Below are positions 50,018 to 61,684 of a stretch of 64,000 nt of DNA, in pieces. The stretch comes from Diatrype stigma. Lineage: Eukaryota > Ascomycota > Sordariomycetes > Xylariales > Diatrypaceae. The stretch is taken from contig JAKJXP020000132.1 of assembly GCA_022225965.2 (NCBI GenBank), positions 1 to 64,000 on the forward strand. Direction: 5' to 3'. Numbering within the stretch: the first letter of the stretch is position 1; every line of letters begins with the position of its first letter. The notes under the pieces are model-generated. The model did not search any database. It was not told the DNA's origin and saw only the letters and a list, made by a program, of their open reading frames with translations. Position numbers and translations under genes: made by a program.

Positions 50018-52115
50018 ATGGCAAGGCTAAGCCCCCATAAGACACTCTCTTCACTGTCACTTATAAGCCAACCGCGGCATCTCATTCGCTCTAGCGGCAA
50101 CGGCGCCGCACAAGCCTTCTCTTCAAGCTGCCGCCGCCCGGACCCGGACATGAAGGATGCCGCCATTGGGGAGCAGCCTGTCGAGCCCCTGACGATCGCT
50201 GACATTGAGGCGAGGCGGGCTAAGGCAGGGAAGTTGGTCGCTCCTACTGCATCATACTCGGACAGTGACATGTTCAAGTCTCCCGTACGCCATCCCTTGA
50301 TTCAGACTATACAGACTTTCTAGACTACAATACTCCGAGTCCGCCAATGTAACGTTAGTATCTGACACTGATTGTTGTTTGCAGCAAGCATTCAAAGGAC
50401 CCAAGGCGCGAAGATGGGACCGTAAGTCTTTCCTCATCTTCTTTTTTGTCTTGTTACGGAGATCTCACTGCGCACTACACACTGCGTAAAGGTCATGGCT
50501 TGACAGCACGTGCTAACCCCCCAGCCAGACCTCCTAACTGAGGAATCCAAAAGCCGGCAGCCCTGCATGCTGAAGCAGGCGGCGAAGCACCTCAAGAAGC
50601 CGGGCCTGATCTCGCTAGGCGGAGGGCTGCCGTCGCCGGAGAACTTCCCGATCGAGCGCATGAGCTTCACAGTCCCGAAGCAGCTGATGGCGGCGCATGG
50701 GTCGGGAGGAAAGGGGTTACCGTCGGAGTGCGTGGACGTCGAAGTGCGCAAGGACGACGTGGCGGCGGACCGCAACGGCGGCGTGCACGACCTCTCCATC
50801 GCGCTCAACTACGGGCAGGCGATCGGGCAGGCGCAGCTGCTGCGGTGGGTGACGGAGCACACGGAGCTGGTGCGCGCCGCGCCGCGCTACGCCGACTGGC
50901 GGTGCGCGCTGACGATCGGCAGCACGGGCGCGCTCGAGCAGGCCCTGCGCATGTTCTGCGACCGCGCGCGCGGGGACACCCTGCTCACCGAGGAGTTCAG
51001 CTTCGCGACCGCGCTCGAGACGGCCGCGCCCCTGGGCATCCCGGTCTTCGGCATCCGCATGGACGAGGAGGGCCTGCTGCCCGACTGCCTCGACGAGCTG
51101 CTGGAGGGCTGGGACCCGGCCGCCCGCGGCGGCGCCCGCAAGCCCCACGTCCTGTACACGGTGCCGTCGGGCCAGAACCCCACGGGCGCGACGCAGGGCG
51201 CGCAGCGGCGCCGCGACATCTACGCCGTGTGCCAGAAGCACGACGTCTTCATCCTCGAGGACGAGCCGTACTACTTCCTGCAGATGCCGCCGTACGAGCC
51301 GCCCGCAGAGGAGGCGGTGGGCGAGGACGGGGAACCGCTGTCTTCTGACCTGCAACACCAGAGCATCGACGAGTTCCTGGGGGGCCTGGTGCCGAGCATG
51401 CTGAGCATGGACGTCGACGGGCGCGTGATGCGCATGGACTCGTTCAGCAAGGTGGTGACGCCCGGGTCGCGGGTGGGCTGGATCACGGCCAGCGAGCAGA
51501 TCGTCGAGCGCTACATCCGCCACGCCGAGGTCGCCAGCCAGGGCCCCTCGGGAATCTCACAGCTCATACTGTACAAGCTCGTCGACGAGACCTGGGGACA
51601 CGAGGGCTACCTGCAGTGGCTGAAGCAGCTGCGCACCGAGTACACGAACCGCCGGAACACCCTCCTGGCCGCGTGCGACAAGTACCTGCCAAGGCACCTC
51701 ATAAGCTGGGTTCCACCTGCTGCGGGCATGTTTGTGAGTTTGCCTCCTCCCCCTTCTTCCTGCTCCGCCCCTGCCAAGCCACACGTTCGCTTTCTCCCCT
51801 TATCTTCGGCTATAAGCTTTGTACTGACACCATCCTTGTATCTAGCTTTGGTTAAAGGTGAACCATAAAATGCATCCCGAGGCGGGAACTAAGTCGATAA
51901 ACGAGATCGAAGAGGAGATCTACAACAGCTGCATCGAGAAGGGCGTCCTGGCCTGTCCGGGATCCTGGTTCAAGACCGAGCAGGACCAGCCGCTGACCGG
52001 GCTCTACTTCCGCACCACGTTCGCGGCCGCGTCCGAGGAGAACATGGCTAAAGCCATCGAGCGGTTCGGCGCCGCCGTCATGGATAGTTTTGGAAATAAG
52101 GTAGAACGTTCGTAG
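50018..52115 (+). CDS. Aromatic amino acid aminotransferase (class I, Aro8/KAT II type) with predicted mitochondrial presequence
   Basis: PLP enzyme transferring amino groups between aromatic (or aminoadipate/kynurenine-type) amino acids and 2-oxo acids. Four exons, 50018-50284, 50385-50421 (37 nt), 50529-51733 and 51846-52115; introns of 100, 107 and 112 nt; 592 aa. The acceptor at 50528, four bases after a decoy CAG, gives RRWDHLLTEESKSR, the conserved Aro8 start. Motifs: LISLGGGLPSPENFP, VPSGQNPTGAT, EDEPYYFLQ and MDSFSKVVTPGSRVGW with the PLP lysine near 409; the C-terminal domain is completed by exon 4 (GVLACPGSWF, LYFRTTFAAAS). The first 44 residues (MARLSPHKTLSSLSLISQPR onward) are Arg/Ser-rich with only one Asp, at about position 42, so presequence-like. 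A second ATG (MKDAAIGEQ, 50150) would give a cytosolic form. Very GC-rich third positions in exon 3. Confidence 0.93.
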
Positions 52116-52663
52116 GATAGCATGGCGTTGATAGGTTAATGGTCTTAAAATGCAGTTCGTGGCTGAGGTTTTTAGCACGTTTCGTGCTTGTGTAGTCCTT
52201 ACCTATACGAATCATGCATTTCGACAAAGACGACCGGATGATGGCTTGTGTTAGACCAACCAGTAAGATGATGATGTGTAACATCTTTCCAATCTATACA
52301 ACCATTAACGACCAATTATATGCGAATACAATAACCAACACCCGTACTATTATTAGGCTACTCCCTCTCTTCGATGATTCTCCAGTTATGAAGCACGCCA
52401 CCCTATTCTCTTCTGTCAGAGCATTTCTCTTCCATGATCATTCATTCATACATACATAATAGTAGAGTGGTGTTTGGCTCCGCGTGAATTATACCTTCGA
52501 TGACCCAGGCCGCCGTGTATTTTACCAAGATTTCGTCCATGCCTACATATAATATACCTACAGCCTACAACAGCCTACCAAAGAGAGCTTAGACTCGGAA
52601 CAGCACCTGACCGACCCCTATACCGAACATCAGCTCCCTACCACTATCGGTAAGGCTTCTGCC
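52116..52663. other. 548-bp tail-to-tail intergenic region
   Basis: 3' UTRs of the convergent aminotransferase and P450 genes; AT-rich; nothing else seen. Confidence 0.7.
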
Positions 52664-54507
52664 TCACTGCTGTCTGGCCTCCCACAGCGCGACCTTGACG
52701 CCGTCGCCGGGCTGGAGGACGATCTCGGCCTTGAGCGTCGGGTGGCCGCCGTCGACCTCGTGCATGAAGCTCTCGACCCGCTCGAACTTCTGCATCATGC
52801 GCGTGAGCACGTAGCCCATCTCGGTCAGCGCGAACTGCTGCCCGATGCAGATGCGCGGCCCGCCGTTGAACGGCACGTACTGCCACGGCTTCGGCTGCCA
52901 GTGATACCACCGGCCGGGGTCGAAGTCGTCGGGGCCCGACATCGTCGCTGCCGCCCCTGCCGCTGCCGCCTTCTCATCGGACAGCGGAGCGGAGGACGAC
53001 GGGTAGAGGTCGGCGCGGCGCTGCATCGCGATGGTCGAGTACGCGATGGACGTGTCCTTGAGCACGGGCACGGGCTGGTCGCCGTTGGGCCCGCCGCCGG
53101 TCGGCAGCAGGGTGTCGCGCAGGGCGAGACGCACGTTGAAGGGGACGGCCGGGTAGAGGCGCAGGGTCTCGTTCATGACGTTCTGGAGGTACTTCATGTC
53201 CTTGATGTCGCGGTAGGTCGGGGGGCGGTTGGGCCCGACCTGGTCGAGGACCTCGGCGCGCAGGCGGCGGACGACCTCGGGGTGGCGGCCGAGCTCGTAG
53301 AAGGCCCACGACAGCGTCGCGGCCGTGGTGTCGCGCCCCGCCAGCAGCACCGCGATCAGCTGGTCCCGGATCACCTTGCGGTCGCGCGTGAACGACGCCA
53401 GCTCGTGCAGGAACGTGTACCCCTGCACGTCCGACTTGGTCTTCGACGCGAGCTCCTCCGGCCCCAGACGCAGCGTCTGGTCGATGTACGTGTTGAGGAA
53501 CTCGTTGACCGTCCGCAGCCCCGCCCGGAACGACCGCCGCGACACGAGAGGCCGCAGCGCCCCCGCTCGGCTCAGGATGTTCTGCACCCGCTGCACCTCG
53601 TTGAAGGCGTCGGCGAACGGCTGGCGCAGGGTGCTGTTTTCCGCGCCCTCGTCCCCGTGGTAAGTATCGTACCGTATCGTAGGCTCTCTCTCGGGCTTGG
53701 GGAAGGTGGGGTGTGAGGTGGTTGGATTGGAGGAACTTACGTCAGAGATTGGACGTCCTTGCCCAGCAGGAAGTCGGTCGCCACGTCGAGCGTGTACCGG
53801 AAGAAGAGGTCGCTGATCTCCACGGGCCTGCCGTTGCCCGCCTCGACGTCGACCTCCTGGTTCTCGCCGTCGAGCGCCCCGCCGTTGGCGATGGCCCTGA
53901 AGAGCGTCTCGAGGTGCGACTCGAAGCAGTGCAGGTCGCTGATGCGCTCCTTGATGAACATGGACCGGATGAGGTGGCGGCTGGCGTGCCACTTGTGGCC
54001 GTCGGTGGTGAAGATGGAGTCGCCGAGGAACTCGCTCCACTCCCGGTGGAAGAGCGCGCCCTTGCCGAAGTCGTCGAACTGCGTCGCCAGGATGGCCTTG
54101 ATGTTCTCCGGGTTGGCCGTCAGGATCACCCGCCGCCCGAGCACGCGGCTCTCCACGTCCCAGGTCGGCGCGCCCTTCATGAACTCGACGAACCACTCGT
54201 AGTTCTTGTGCGCCATGGTGGCTTTGACCTGTCCATACACGATATCTATGCCTAATACCCGCCGTTAGTTAGATATATACAACCGGCGGCGCGCGTCAAT
54301 CAATTGATTGCCTGCCACCACCCGGGGCTCGGACTCACTGAAGGGGAATTTCGTCGGGGCCTTGCTAGCCCGGGCGCCGCCCAGCCGACGCAGTCGCATC
54401 GATTCATCGGCCCTCACGTATATGCGCCACAGCACGAAGCTGACTCCCAGGAGAATGAGCAGAGACCTGGCGGATACTCGATCCACCAACTCTTCGATGA
54501 TCGACAT
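52664..54507 (-). CDS. Cytochrome P450 resembling the CYP52 (alkane/fatty-acid hydroxylase) group
   Basis: Microsomal monooxygenase. Three exons on the minus strand, 54507-54339, 54251-53741 and 53633-52664; introns of 87 nt (CTAAC branch) and 107 nt; 549 aa. N-terminal membrane anchor LLILLGVSFVLWRIYV with basic residues after it. Exon 2 carries ILTANPENIKAILATQF and FTTDGHKWHASRHLIRSMF (helix C). The I-helix is VLLAGRDTTAATLSW at about 325, ExxR is NETLRLYPAVPFNVR at about 386, and the heme loop is FNGGPRICIGQQFA with Cys near 489. The pattern AGRDTT plus ETLRLYP and PFNGGPRICIGQQ is that of CYP52/CYP539-type fungal P450s; substrate is not predictable beyond probable n-alkane or fatty acyl oxidation. 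Extremely GC-rich exons generate long antisense frames. No reductase or fatty alcohol oxidase lies next to it. Confidence 0.92.
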
Positions 54508-57420
54508 CGTGGTGGGTTGATTGGGTGCGCCACTGGCACGTTATATACCTAATATCAAGTATTGGGGTGGTTGCCAAGAATCGTGACTTAAGTTCAGCTG
54601 AGCTGTTTTGAGGTTTTGATACTGATGCTTCAATTGCATACGACCATTGTCCAGGTCTAGCGGAGTATTGCAGTAGGTGGAGAACTCGTCTCGAGCTCGC
54701 TATTTCGCAGCCGACTCGCTCTTTAAGTAGTGTTCTGGAACGACCCCCGCGGACTGCGAGCGACAGTGCAATGACGACGATTTATGCATGGAAGCACAGA
54801 CAATCCTTGCGTACTATGATGTCTGGGATGTGCGCAACCATCCCCCCAAGTCGCCCAGCACTCACTACCCCGCGGGTTCCGGTCTCCCCGCCCCGTGAAC
54901 CGTTCCGAGTCCGCTAATTTTGGCTACTAAACCCCGGATAAACTGAAACAGCTTCGGGCCCTAGAGTTGTCCCACGTCCGAAGGGAATACTATGTAAAAG
55001 ATCCTTCATGTTCTCTCTTAGCAGTTCGGCTCGAGTGAATTGAAATCACTTATCCTCCCAAAAGTACCATGCAGGGGCCGGGGCCGAGGTTTATACTCGT
55101 AATCGATCCGGTGGTCTGTGAGATCCTGGACCGTACACTGCGGAACATTTAACAAGCTCATCATCCCCCTAGGTCGAAGTCCCATGCATGCCATGCATGT
55201 TCATTCTGCATGCTGTCTGACCTCGCCAATGCATACAGAGGTGATTGGTGATTGGCAAATATTGATTAAGTTGTACTGCCTATTGATCGAGACTAAGTTA
55301 GATGGGTAATGCCGAGGTTGAACATGACGTTTGCCAGCTCGCATATCAATGCAAGCTTGATGATAGGCTGAGATGTTCATTGAATCATTGTGAAGTATGT
55401 TACTGGTTGAGTCGACCGGGGTCGTTAAACTGGTTTCAACGCCACCCCCTATCTGCCGAATCTGCTATATTCGACGCAACTACCTATGAATAGCCCTTAT
55501 TCTCGCATTTTTCTCGCAATTGACTCGTACGAAAATACTATACCGCCAATAATCGACTTTACTTTACAAGACTTCGCTTTACTTGGTTTTGACATATATG
55601 TTATAACGACAGAAATTCAAACCAGACAGCAGGGTTTGATTTGATGGGCGGTACTATAAAATTAAGATTAAGACGATTTACTAACTGTGTGATTTCAACA
55701 ACAAGTTTTTGAAGTCGAATATTTACGAGAGTTTTGACAGATTCATGATTACATTCGGCGGAGGAAGAAACGAAAAGAAACGGAACCTACCTTCTTTTAG
55801 CACTTGGCACAGGCTCTAATAATCTACGAACGATGTCGTCGGGAGTCTTCTCTGCTATTCTAAGTAGAAAGACATATCCGAGTCCTCCTTGGACGCCAGG
55901 ATATACCTAACCCCCGTCTGGTGCATAGAGCTGATGAAAAAGGGGCTCGAACCCAGCTGCCACTCCCAGCCTAGTGCTTATTGCTCCCGCTCTCGAGGGC
56001 GTCTATTAAACGAGCCCGGCATGTCTATCCGCTCGCGCACTGGAAAGCGTGCAGCAACGGCTTCTGACATACCTCTATGAACCTAGGCTTCACGAAGCGA
56101 TCCCGGAGGTTTCCTCCGATTATGTAGAGAACGCTAACCACGGTTTTGGTGTTGGAAGTGATTATCGACTCTGCTACAATTGTCGAAACGCTCCAGTACA
56201 CTGTGCTCTGTTATTCGTTGTTGGCTTTTAGTGAACTACATACTTCTGGGTTGGCCTCGATGGGCTACAAGCATGCCGTGTTAAATCTACCCCTTAAAGG
56301 GTCTACTTACCCATCATTATCCCAACGGTTTGAACAACCATAATACCCTGTTCGATGGAGCTGTGGAAGGTTATGCGATATACACTTCACGACCATGGCC
56401 ACGAGTAGTCTGTACTATCACAACTAACTCGAGTGCCCTTGACATGTGTTGCTGCCACCGACTTTGTTAAAAGGCCTATAGTTACGAATAATTACTGTCA
56501 TTCATCTTATGTTATAATCTACCGTCCGCCCGCGGCGGCGTCGAGGCGTCTGTTGTTGCGCGTCGACATCCGCATCGAGTACACCCAACAAAGGAACACA
56601 AAGACTCAAGACCCGGGAATCAAAAGAATATAGTATCACAAGCAATTTCATCAGATATAATACATCAACCGCAGCTCGCACAACGATACATGATCACGGA
56701 TTGGTCTGCTGCCATTATGGGTTCTAGGGTGACGAGTTCGAGTTCCTTGGTTGTATCTGAGCTCCGGCCCTTACGACTGACAGGGCTTCTCGATCGAAAG
56801 CACTGCGATGGGCAAGTAAGCGAACACAATTACCCGGACTCTCATGACGACGATCGCGTCGAGTTTCACCTGCTATCAAGTACCATTGACGCCAAGTTCC
56901 ATTTGGAAAGCATGGGATGGGATGTATAGGAAATACAGAGAGGGTATCCGCGTCTTTTCACAGTAGGCACCATCTGCCCGAGAGCTACATATAAGCTTGC
57001 TTGGTCATATGATAGCCATGCCATTGATAGGAACATCCCGGACGCATGTGATCATTGCCCGGAATCATCGATCACCCTGGAGGCTTTGATTGAACACACT
57101 TCTTGGTGTTGCTTTTGATGCTCCTCCAAAAGCTATAGGTAATTATATACACAAGAATACACGCATAGTTGCCTGCTTAATGATCCATGGTCGTGGTAGT
57201 AGTAATACAAGCGGAAAACTGGAGCAATTCACAATGACGCAACGCTTAGTTGGTTAAGCAAGATCTTAAAGTTCTGAGAATCCCGGGCACAGAGGTTTTG
57301 ATCCCTTTCTTTTACCCCAACACGAACCCCGCCCGCTTTTCCACAAATACCCGCAGTCCGCTCGTCTCCATGCTCATTAACTAAGGCACCTTTCACACCT
57401 TATACGTCACATCCCCTATT
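54508..57420. other. 2.9-kb gene-free region
   Basis: P450 promoter near 54508-54900, then AT-rich sequence. A 60-bp GC-rich island at about 56522-56582 stands out in it, and a tRNA-like A-box/B-box pair sits at 57243-57304. Short frames at 55889-56343 have no recognisable motif. Confidence 0.55.
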
Positions 57421-59366
57421 TTACGCAGCGAGCTGGCACGCGGTAGCGTTAAGCCCCTGAGTGCAGAAGGGCATGTGGACGGGGGAGGAGGCGACACCGC
57501 GGGCGACCATGCGCTCGCGGAACTCGGCGAGGCGCGGGGCGGCGTCGATCTGGGAGCGGTTCTGGCCGGTGGCGGGGTCGATACGCCCGGACCAGAGGAC
57601 CTCGCCGAGGGCGCTGGCGCGCGGCCACAGGATGCTGTCGATGGTGACCTCGTCGATGGCCTCGGTCCAGGTGGCGACCTCGCCGCCCACGATCAGCTTG
57701 GCCTCGTCGGCCGTCAGGTTTCCCCGCGGGTCGTACGAGTAGATGAGACGCCACCCTTTCGCCGGCGTGCACCAGTCGTTGAATGGGTAGTTCTCCTCGA
57801 AGGCCGCGCCGTTGTCGAAGTTCAGCCAGTGTCCGTGTCCGCAGTCGAGGTACTGTTTTTGTTGTTAGCCCTTGCTTGCTGTCGGTCCTCGTTGTTCTAC
57901 TCATGTGCCGTGGGACGAGTCACGTGTTTTTTTATAATGTGGTACGGAATAGAGTTTGTGCTTACCAAGAAGTTGTAGTTGCTGACGATGGTCTTAAAGC
58001 CGCGGCTAACTAATTGCTTGACGGCGTCGTCGCCCAGCCAAGACTGCACAACCACGTCATCTCCTAGTGTCACGTTGTAGTTCAGGGGGAACTCCTCCCA
58101 GACGATGGGGGTGACTCCGTGCTTGCTCAGACGGGCATGGTGCTTGTCGAAGAACTTCTGCATGAGCGGCTGGATGACCTTCGAATCGTTGGTTCCGACC
58201 GTCTCGTCGAGTGCGATGGCGTTGAAGTTGACCTCGTCACCACCGATGTGGTGGAACGTCGAGTAAGGGTTGGTCCGGGGCAGCAGGTCGTCCATCAGGG
58301 TGTCAAGGAAGTCGTCGACCTCGGGCTTGTCCAGCTTGAGCTGACCACAGGGGGGCTCCGCACAGTAATCCTGCCAGGGGTCGGCTTGCCACGCAGCGAT
58401 GAGATCCGGGTACGATAGAGCGGCACTTCCGAAGTGTCCTGGGGTGTCAACCTCGAAGATCACCTGGACACCACGCTGGAGCGCGTATCTCTGGATGGAG
58501 TCGACATCTTCGGGCGTGTACGTCTTTCCCTTGGCATACGCACCCTTTCCGGCGAGTTTGGGCAGCGCAGGGATCTCCAGAGGCCACGACTGAGAGTCCG
58601 TGGCGTGAATGTGCAGACGATTCAGCTTGTTAAAAGCCATCGCATCAATGGTACGGTAGATAGAATCTACCGAGAAGTAGGATCGCGAAACATCCAGCAG
58701 AATACCCCGATGCTCGTACTGGGGCTTATCGGAAATTTCGACAGGAGCCTGGATCGTGTAGACCTCGTCGGATTCGGAATGCTGGAAGAACAGTTGGGTG
58801 AATGTTTCCAGAGCTCGCAAAACTCCCACCGATGACGCTGCCTGGATCTTGGCCGCTCCCTTTTCGGAAAGGCTCAGGCTGTAAGATTCGTCAACATCGC
58901 CCGACAGCGCTTTCCAAGTCCTCTCCGTGCCGTTCTGGCTGATGGACAGGCTGGTGATGTAAGTTTTCGCTTCCGAAGCGCTCGGCTCCGTCTCCTGCAG
59001 CGCGAGCCGCTCATACAACATCCACGGGACAAGGTTATCCTCTAGGATGGCCTTCAGGGTTCGCGAGACAGCGCTCGTGACAACCTCTTTACTAGAAAAC
59101 CCCGTGCATTCGGCAGGGGATAGGTTCCACGACAGCTGTTGGAACAGTCAGAAATCATGAGTAAGATTTGTATACCAAGAGCAGGGATTGGCAGGTATTC
59201 AACGTACAGGTTCGCCATTATAGGAAACGGAAACATCGTCGCGTAACCACAGGGTGTGTTCGCCGGTGCTGACCTTCTCGGGGGCGGGCCAGAGTGCGAG
59301 CGCGGGCGTAGCAGAAAGCAGAAAGAATGCAGAAAGCATTCTGCCACAGGAAGAAAGTCTCGTCAT
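57421..59366 (-). CDS. Secreted beta-N-acetylhexosaminidase (GH20)
   Basis: Exo-acting hexosaminidase that releases GlcNAc from chitin oligomers, secreted or wall-bound; with the CRH gene it fits wall turnover. Three exons on the minus strand, 59366-59208, 59135-57966 and 57852-57421; introns of 72 and 113 nt; 586 aa. Signal peptide MLSAFFLLSATPALA with cleavage before LWPAPEKV; the ATG at 59366 adds MTRLSSCGR before it, and the ATG at 59339 is an alternative. The GH20 N-terminal domain is followed by the catalytic barrel: YEHRGILLDVSRSYF, LNRLHIHATDSQSWP, VQVIFEVDTPGHFGS and the catalytic pair in FHHIGGDEVNF (Asp-Glu near 353-354), then IVWEEFPLNY and VVQSWLGDD. Exon 3 holds GHWLNFDNG and EVATWTEAIDEVTIDSILWP, the conserved C-terminal loop. 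Exon 3 is markedly more GC-rich than exon 2. Confidence 0.94.
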
Positions 59367-61684
59367 AGTGTGGATGGCTTGCCGGTGCGGACAGGATGAC
59401 TTACGAAACCAGCGGGTGGCCGATAGGGTATCACAGGCACAAGGAAGATAAAAGAATGAACGACAGGCCTGATCCAAGAAGCGGGAGAGTGAGTGCAACT
59501 TCGGCGCCTGGCACTTGGGTACTTATACAAACCGGTCTGGGGTCAACAAGCTACACGCTTGCACTGTCATCGCCTCAACACAATGACCGGGGTCGAAGCC
59601 AGGGTTGGCTCACAACTGACCAGGAGTCGTACATAATGAGTGGGGAAGTAGGCTGTTGACTGCAGTTGTCGGTAACTGGGTTGGCTAGCCAGACTGGGAA
59701 TTCCAAGTGACGATCTGCTGGGCGCATACATACGTAGTTCGCAGTTGGTGTGCTCAGTGCTTGCTCAGTGCTTGCTCAGTGCTGTGAATCAATCAATCCC
59801 CCACACCGTAGCATCCGGGCAAAGGCTGATAACGGTATGAAGGTGTTAACTATCGGGAACTTCTCAGATCTTGCAGAACTGGCATCGCAACGTTACTTGG
59901 AGCCCGGACTATTTTGTTGTAGGTAATCTGGTCATCTACGGTATAGGATCTATGATCTATGATCTATAATAAGTAAAGGCACAGAAAGGGATTACCTGGA
60001 TATCTGTGGGTTCCACAATTACGTAGGATTCGTTGCTCGAAAACACTGATTAAGCTGGGCGGGACCAGTTGCCCGCATGTAGCAAGAGCGTGCCTCTTTT
60101 AGTTCTCTGAGAACTAGGTAGTAGGTATGTACCTACCTAAATGTCCAGCGTCCACAGGTAAGTTGGAAATAGACATGTATGGATGTATGTACGGTTTATT
60201 GTACGTGGGCAGGTGTATCCTAGATCTCATTTTCGGATGTAGCTGGTTCGAGATAGCGGTGATGTCTCTCTCGCTATAGTTACTCGCAGAACTCCGCACC
60301 CAACTACAGTACATACTAGGTACCTAGGTATATAGTCGCACCGGCACGTACGACCTCGGACTGCTACTTTAACATGTTAAGCTGAGAGAGATCGGGGCCG
60401 AAGACCATCATCTTCCCAGGCGCTGTCACCACGATGTTATTTTCGTTCTTCTTTTAGCTCGCTGTTGGCTGTTGCGGGTTGCCGACCACCTGCATGGAGG
60501 AGTGGGGGTGGCAGCTGGTAAAATTGGACGCAGGGATCGCCGAGTGCAATCAACTGTGCCTTATGCACGTGAATTACACCTGCCTCAAATCACCTGGCGG
60601 CAGCCGAGAACCCGAGATAGGCAGATTACTGGACACTCACTGACAGGACTGATTACCTACTTACTTAGTAGGTACCTCCAGTTTCTCATCATCCTTCTGC
60701 CCTTGCATGGAAAATCGAACGTCTTCTAGTAAGCTTTCAAGGTCCAAGAAAGCGCGTCATCTTACGACGTTCTCCAGCATTTCCAGGCTTAATTGAGTCT
60801 TGGCTTTCTTACTACCACACATAGTCCTTACTACTACCGATCTTAACATTGAGGGGGCAATAAGATATATTCCACTTCGTTTCCTGCAAACTTGATGGCT
60901 AAGATTGACTAGCAATGTACAGTCTCTTGCCTTGGGATAGCGCTTACTCCGGATGCCCCTTCAAGAGCATCCCATTCCTGTGCCGAAAATGCTAAAGTTA
61001 GACCACAGCATTGGACATGACGGATAAAGGCCATTCCCTGCTTAACCCCTGCTTAACCCCCGCTTACTACCTATGCAGCGCTACTGTAGGAACTAACCTA
61101 CGCTTATTTTATCGTTCATCCCACGGATTCCCACCGTTGGAACCCCAAAGCTGGGCAAAGGACTAGCGTTGAAGCGCAACGTGAGGCGAAGACACGCGCC
61201 TGGACACGCCATGTGAAGTGCCGGAGTGCGAAGGGATTACTACCTAGCTCGCACAAGACATGCAAGAAGCTGTGTGGTGATGGTCGTAGAGCCGGCAGAA
61301 ACTTGGCAATACTGTTACGAACGGCTGGATCATGCATCCCAGATTACCCGTACAGCCCGTAGTCACATTGCTACCTCGTTGGTTTCAAGAAGCATAACGG
61401 CACATGCCTCAAGACTTCCGCTACCTGCTCGTAGCTCTGAGTCGCTAACTAGGTGCCAGGATACCCTATGATGGCATATAGCGTCACACATATTCCTTTC
61501 CCGAACTCTACAAAACAAAAACATCCGATGATCCCGTATAATCGGTAAAGCATACGAACAGCCGCCATCATTGCAGGCGAGGCGAATGAAGATGGCGTTA
61601 CCTAAGGTGACATTGCCCCAGAATCCCTAGATCACTAGATCACAAGCTTAGGCTACCCCTCTATTCGACCATTTGGATTCGTTA
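59367..61684. other. Intergenic, hexosaminidase promoter to ALDH pseudogene
   Basis: Includes an 11-mer tandem at 59751, CCTACCTA/TAGGTACC motifs near 60115-60330, and CTGCTTAACCC repeats near 61040. No coding frame with content. Confidence 0.55.
59751..59783. repeat. Tandem 11-mer TGCTCAGTGCT, three exact units
   Basis: Three perfect consecutive copies, about 385 bp upstream of the hexosaminidase ATG, so possibly in its promoter. Confidence 0.9.

Noticed and set aside
50510..50528. Aminotransferase exon 3 starting at the first CAG (50525)
   Set aside because: It breaks the phase from the 37-nt exon; the acceptor four bases on gives the conserved RRWDH.
50717..51523. 268-codon minus-strand frame opposite the aminotransferase
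   Set aside because: Same antisense GC3 artefact.
52742..53716. 324-codon plus-strand frame opposite the P450
   Set aside because: Same artefact; the P450 motifs lie on the minus strand with consistent introns.
50018..54507. Aminotransferase plus P450 as a secondary-metabolite cluster
   Set aside because: Only two genes, arranged tail to tail, with no synthase, transporter or regulator nearby.
55920..56010. tRNA-like GGGTTCGAGCCCC on the minus strand
   Set aside because: Only a three-pair T-stem, and no acceptor stem or D-arm could be formed.
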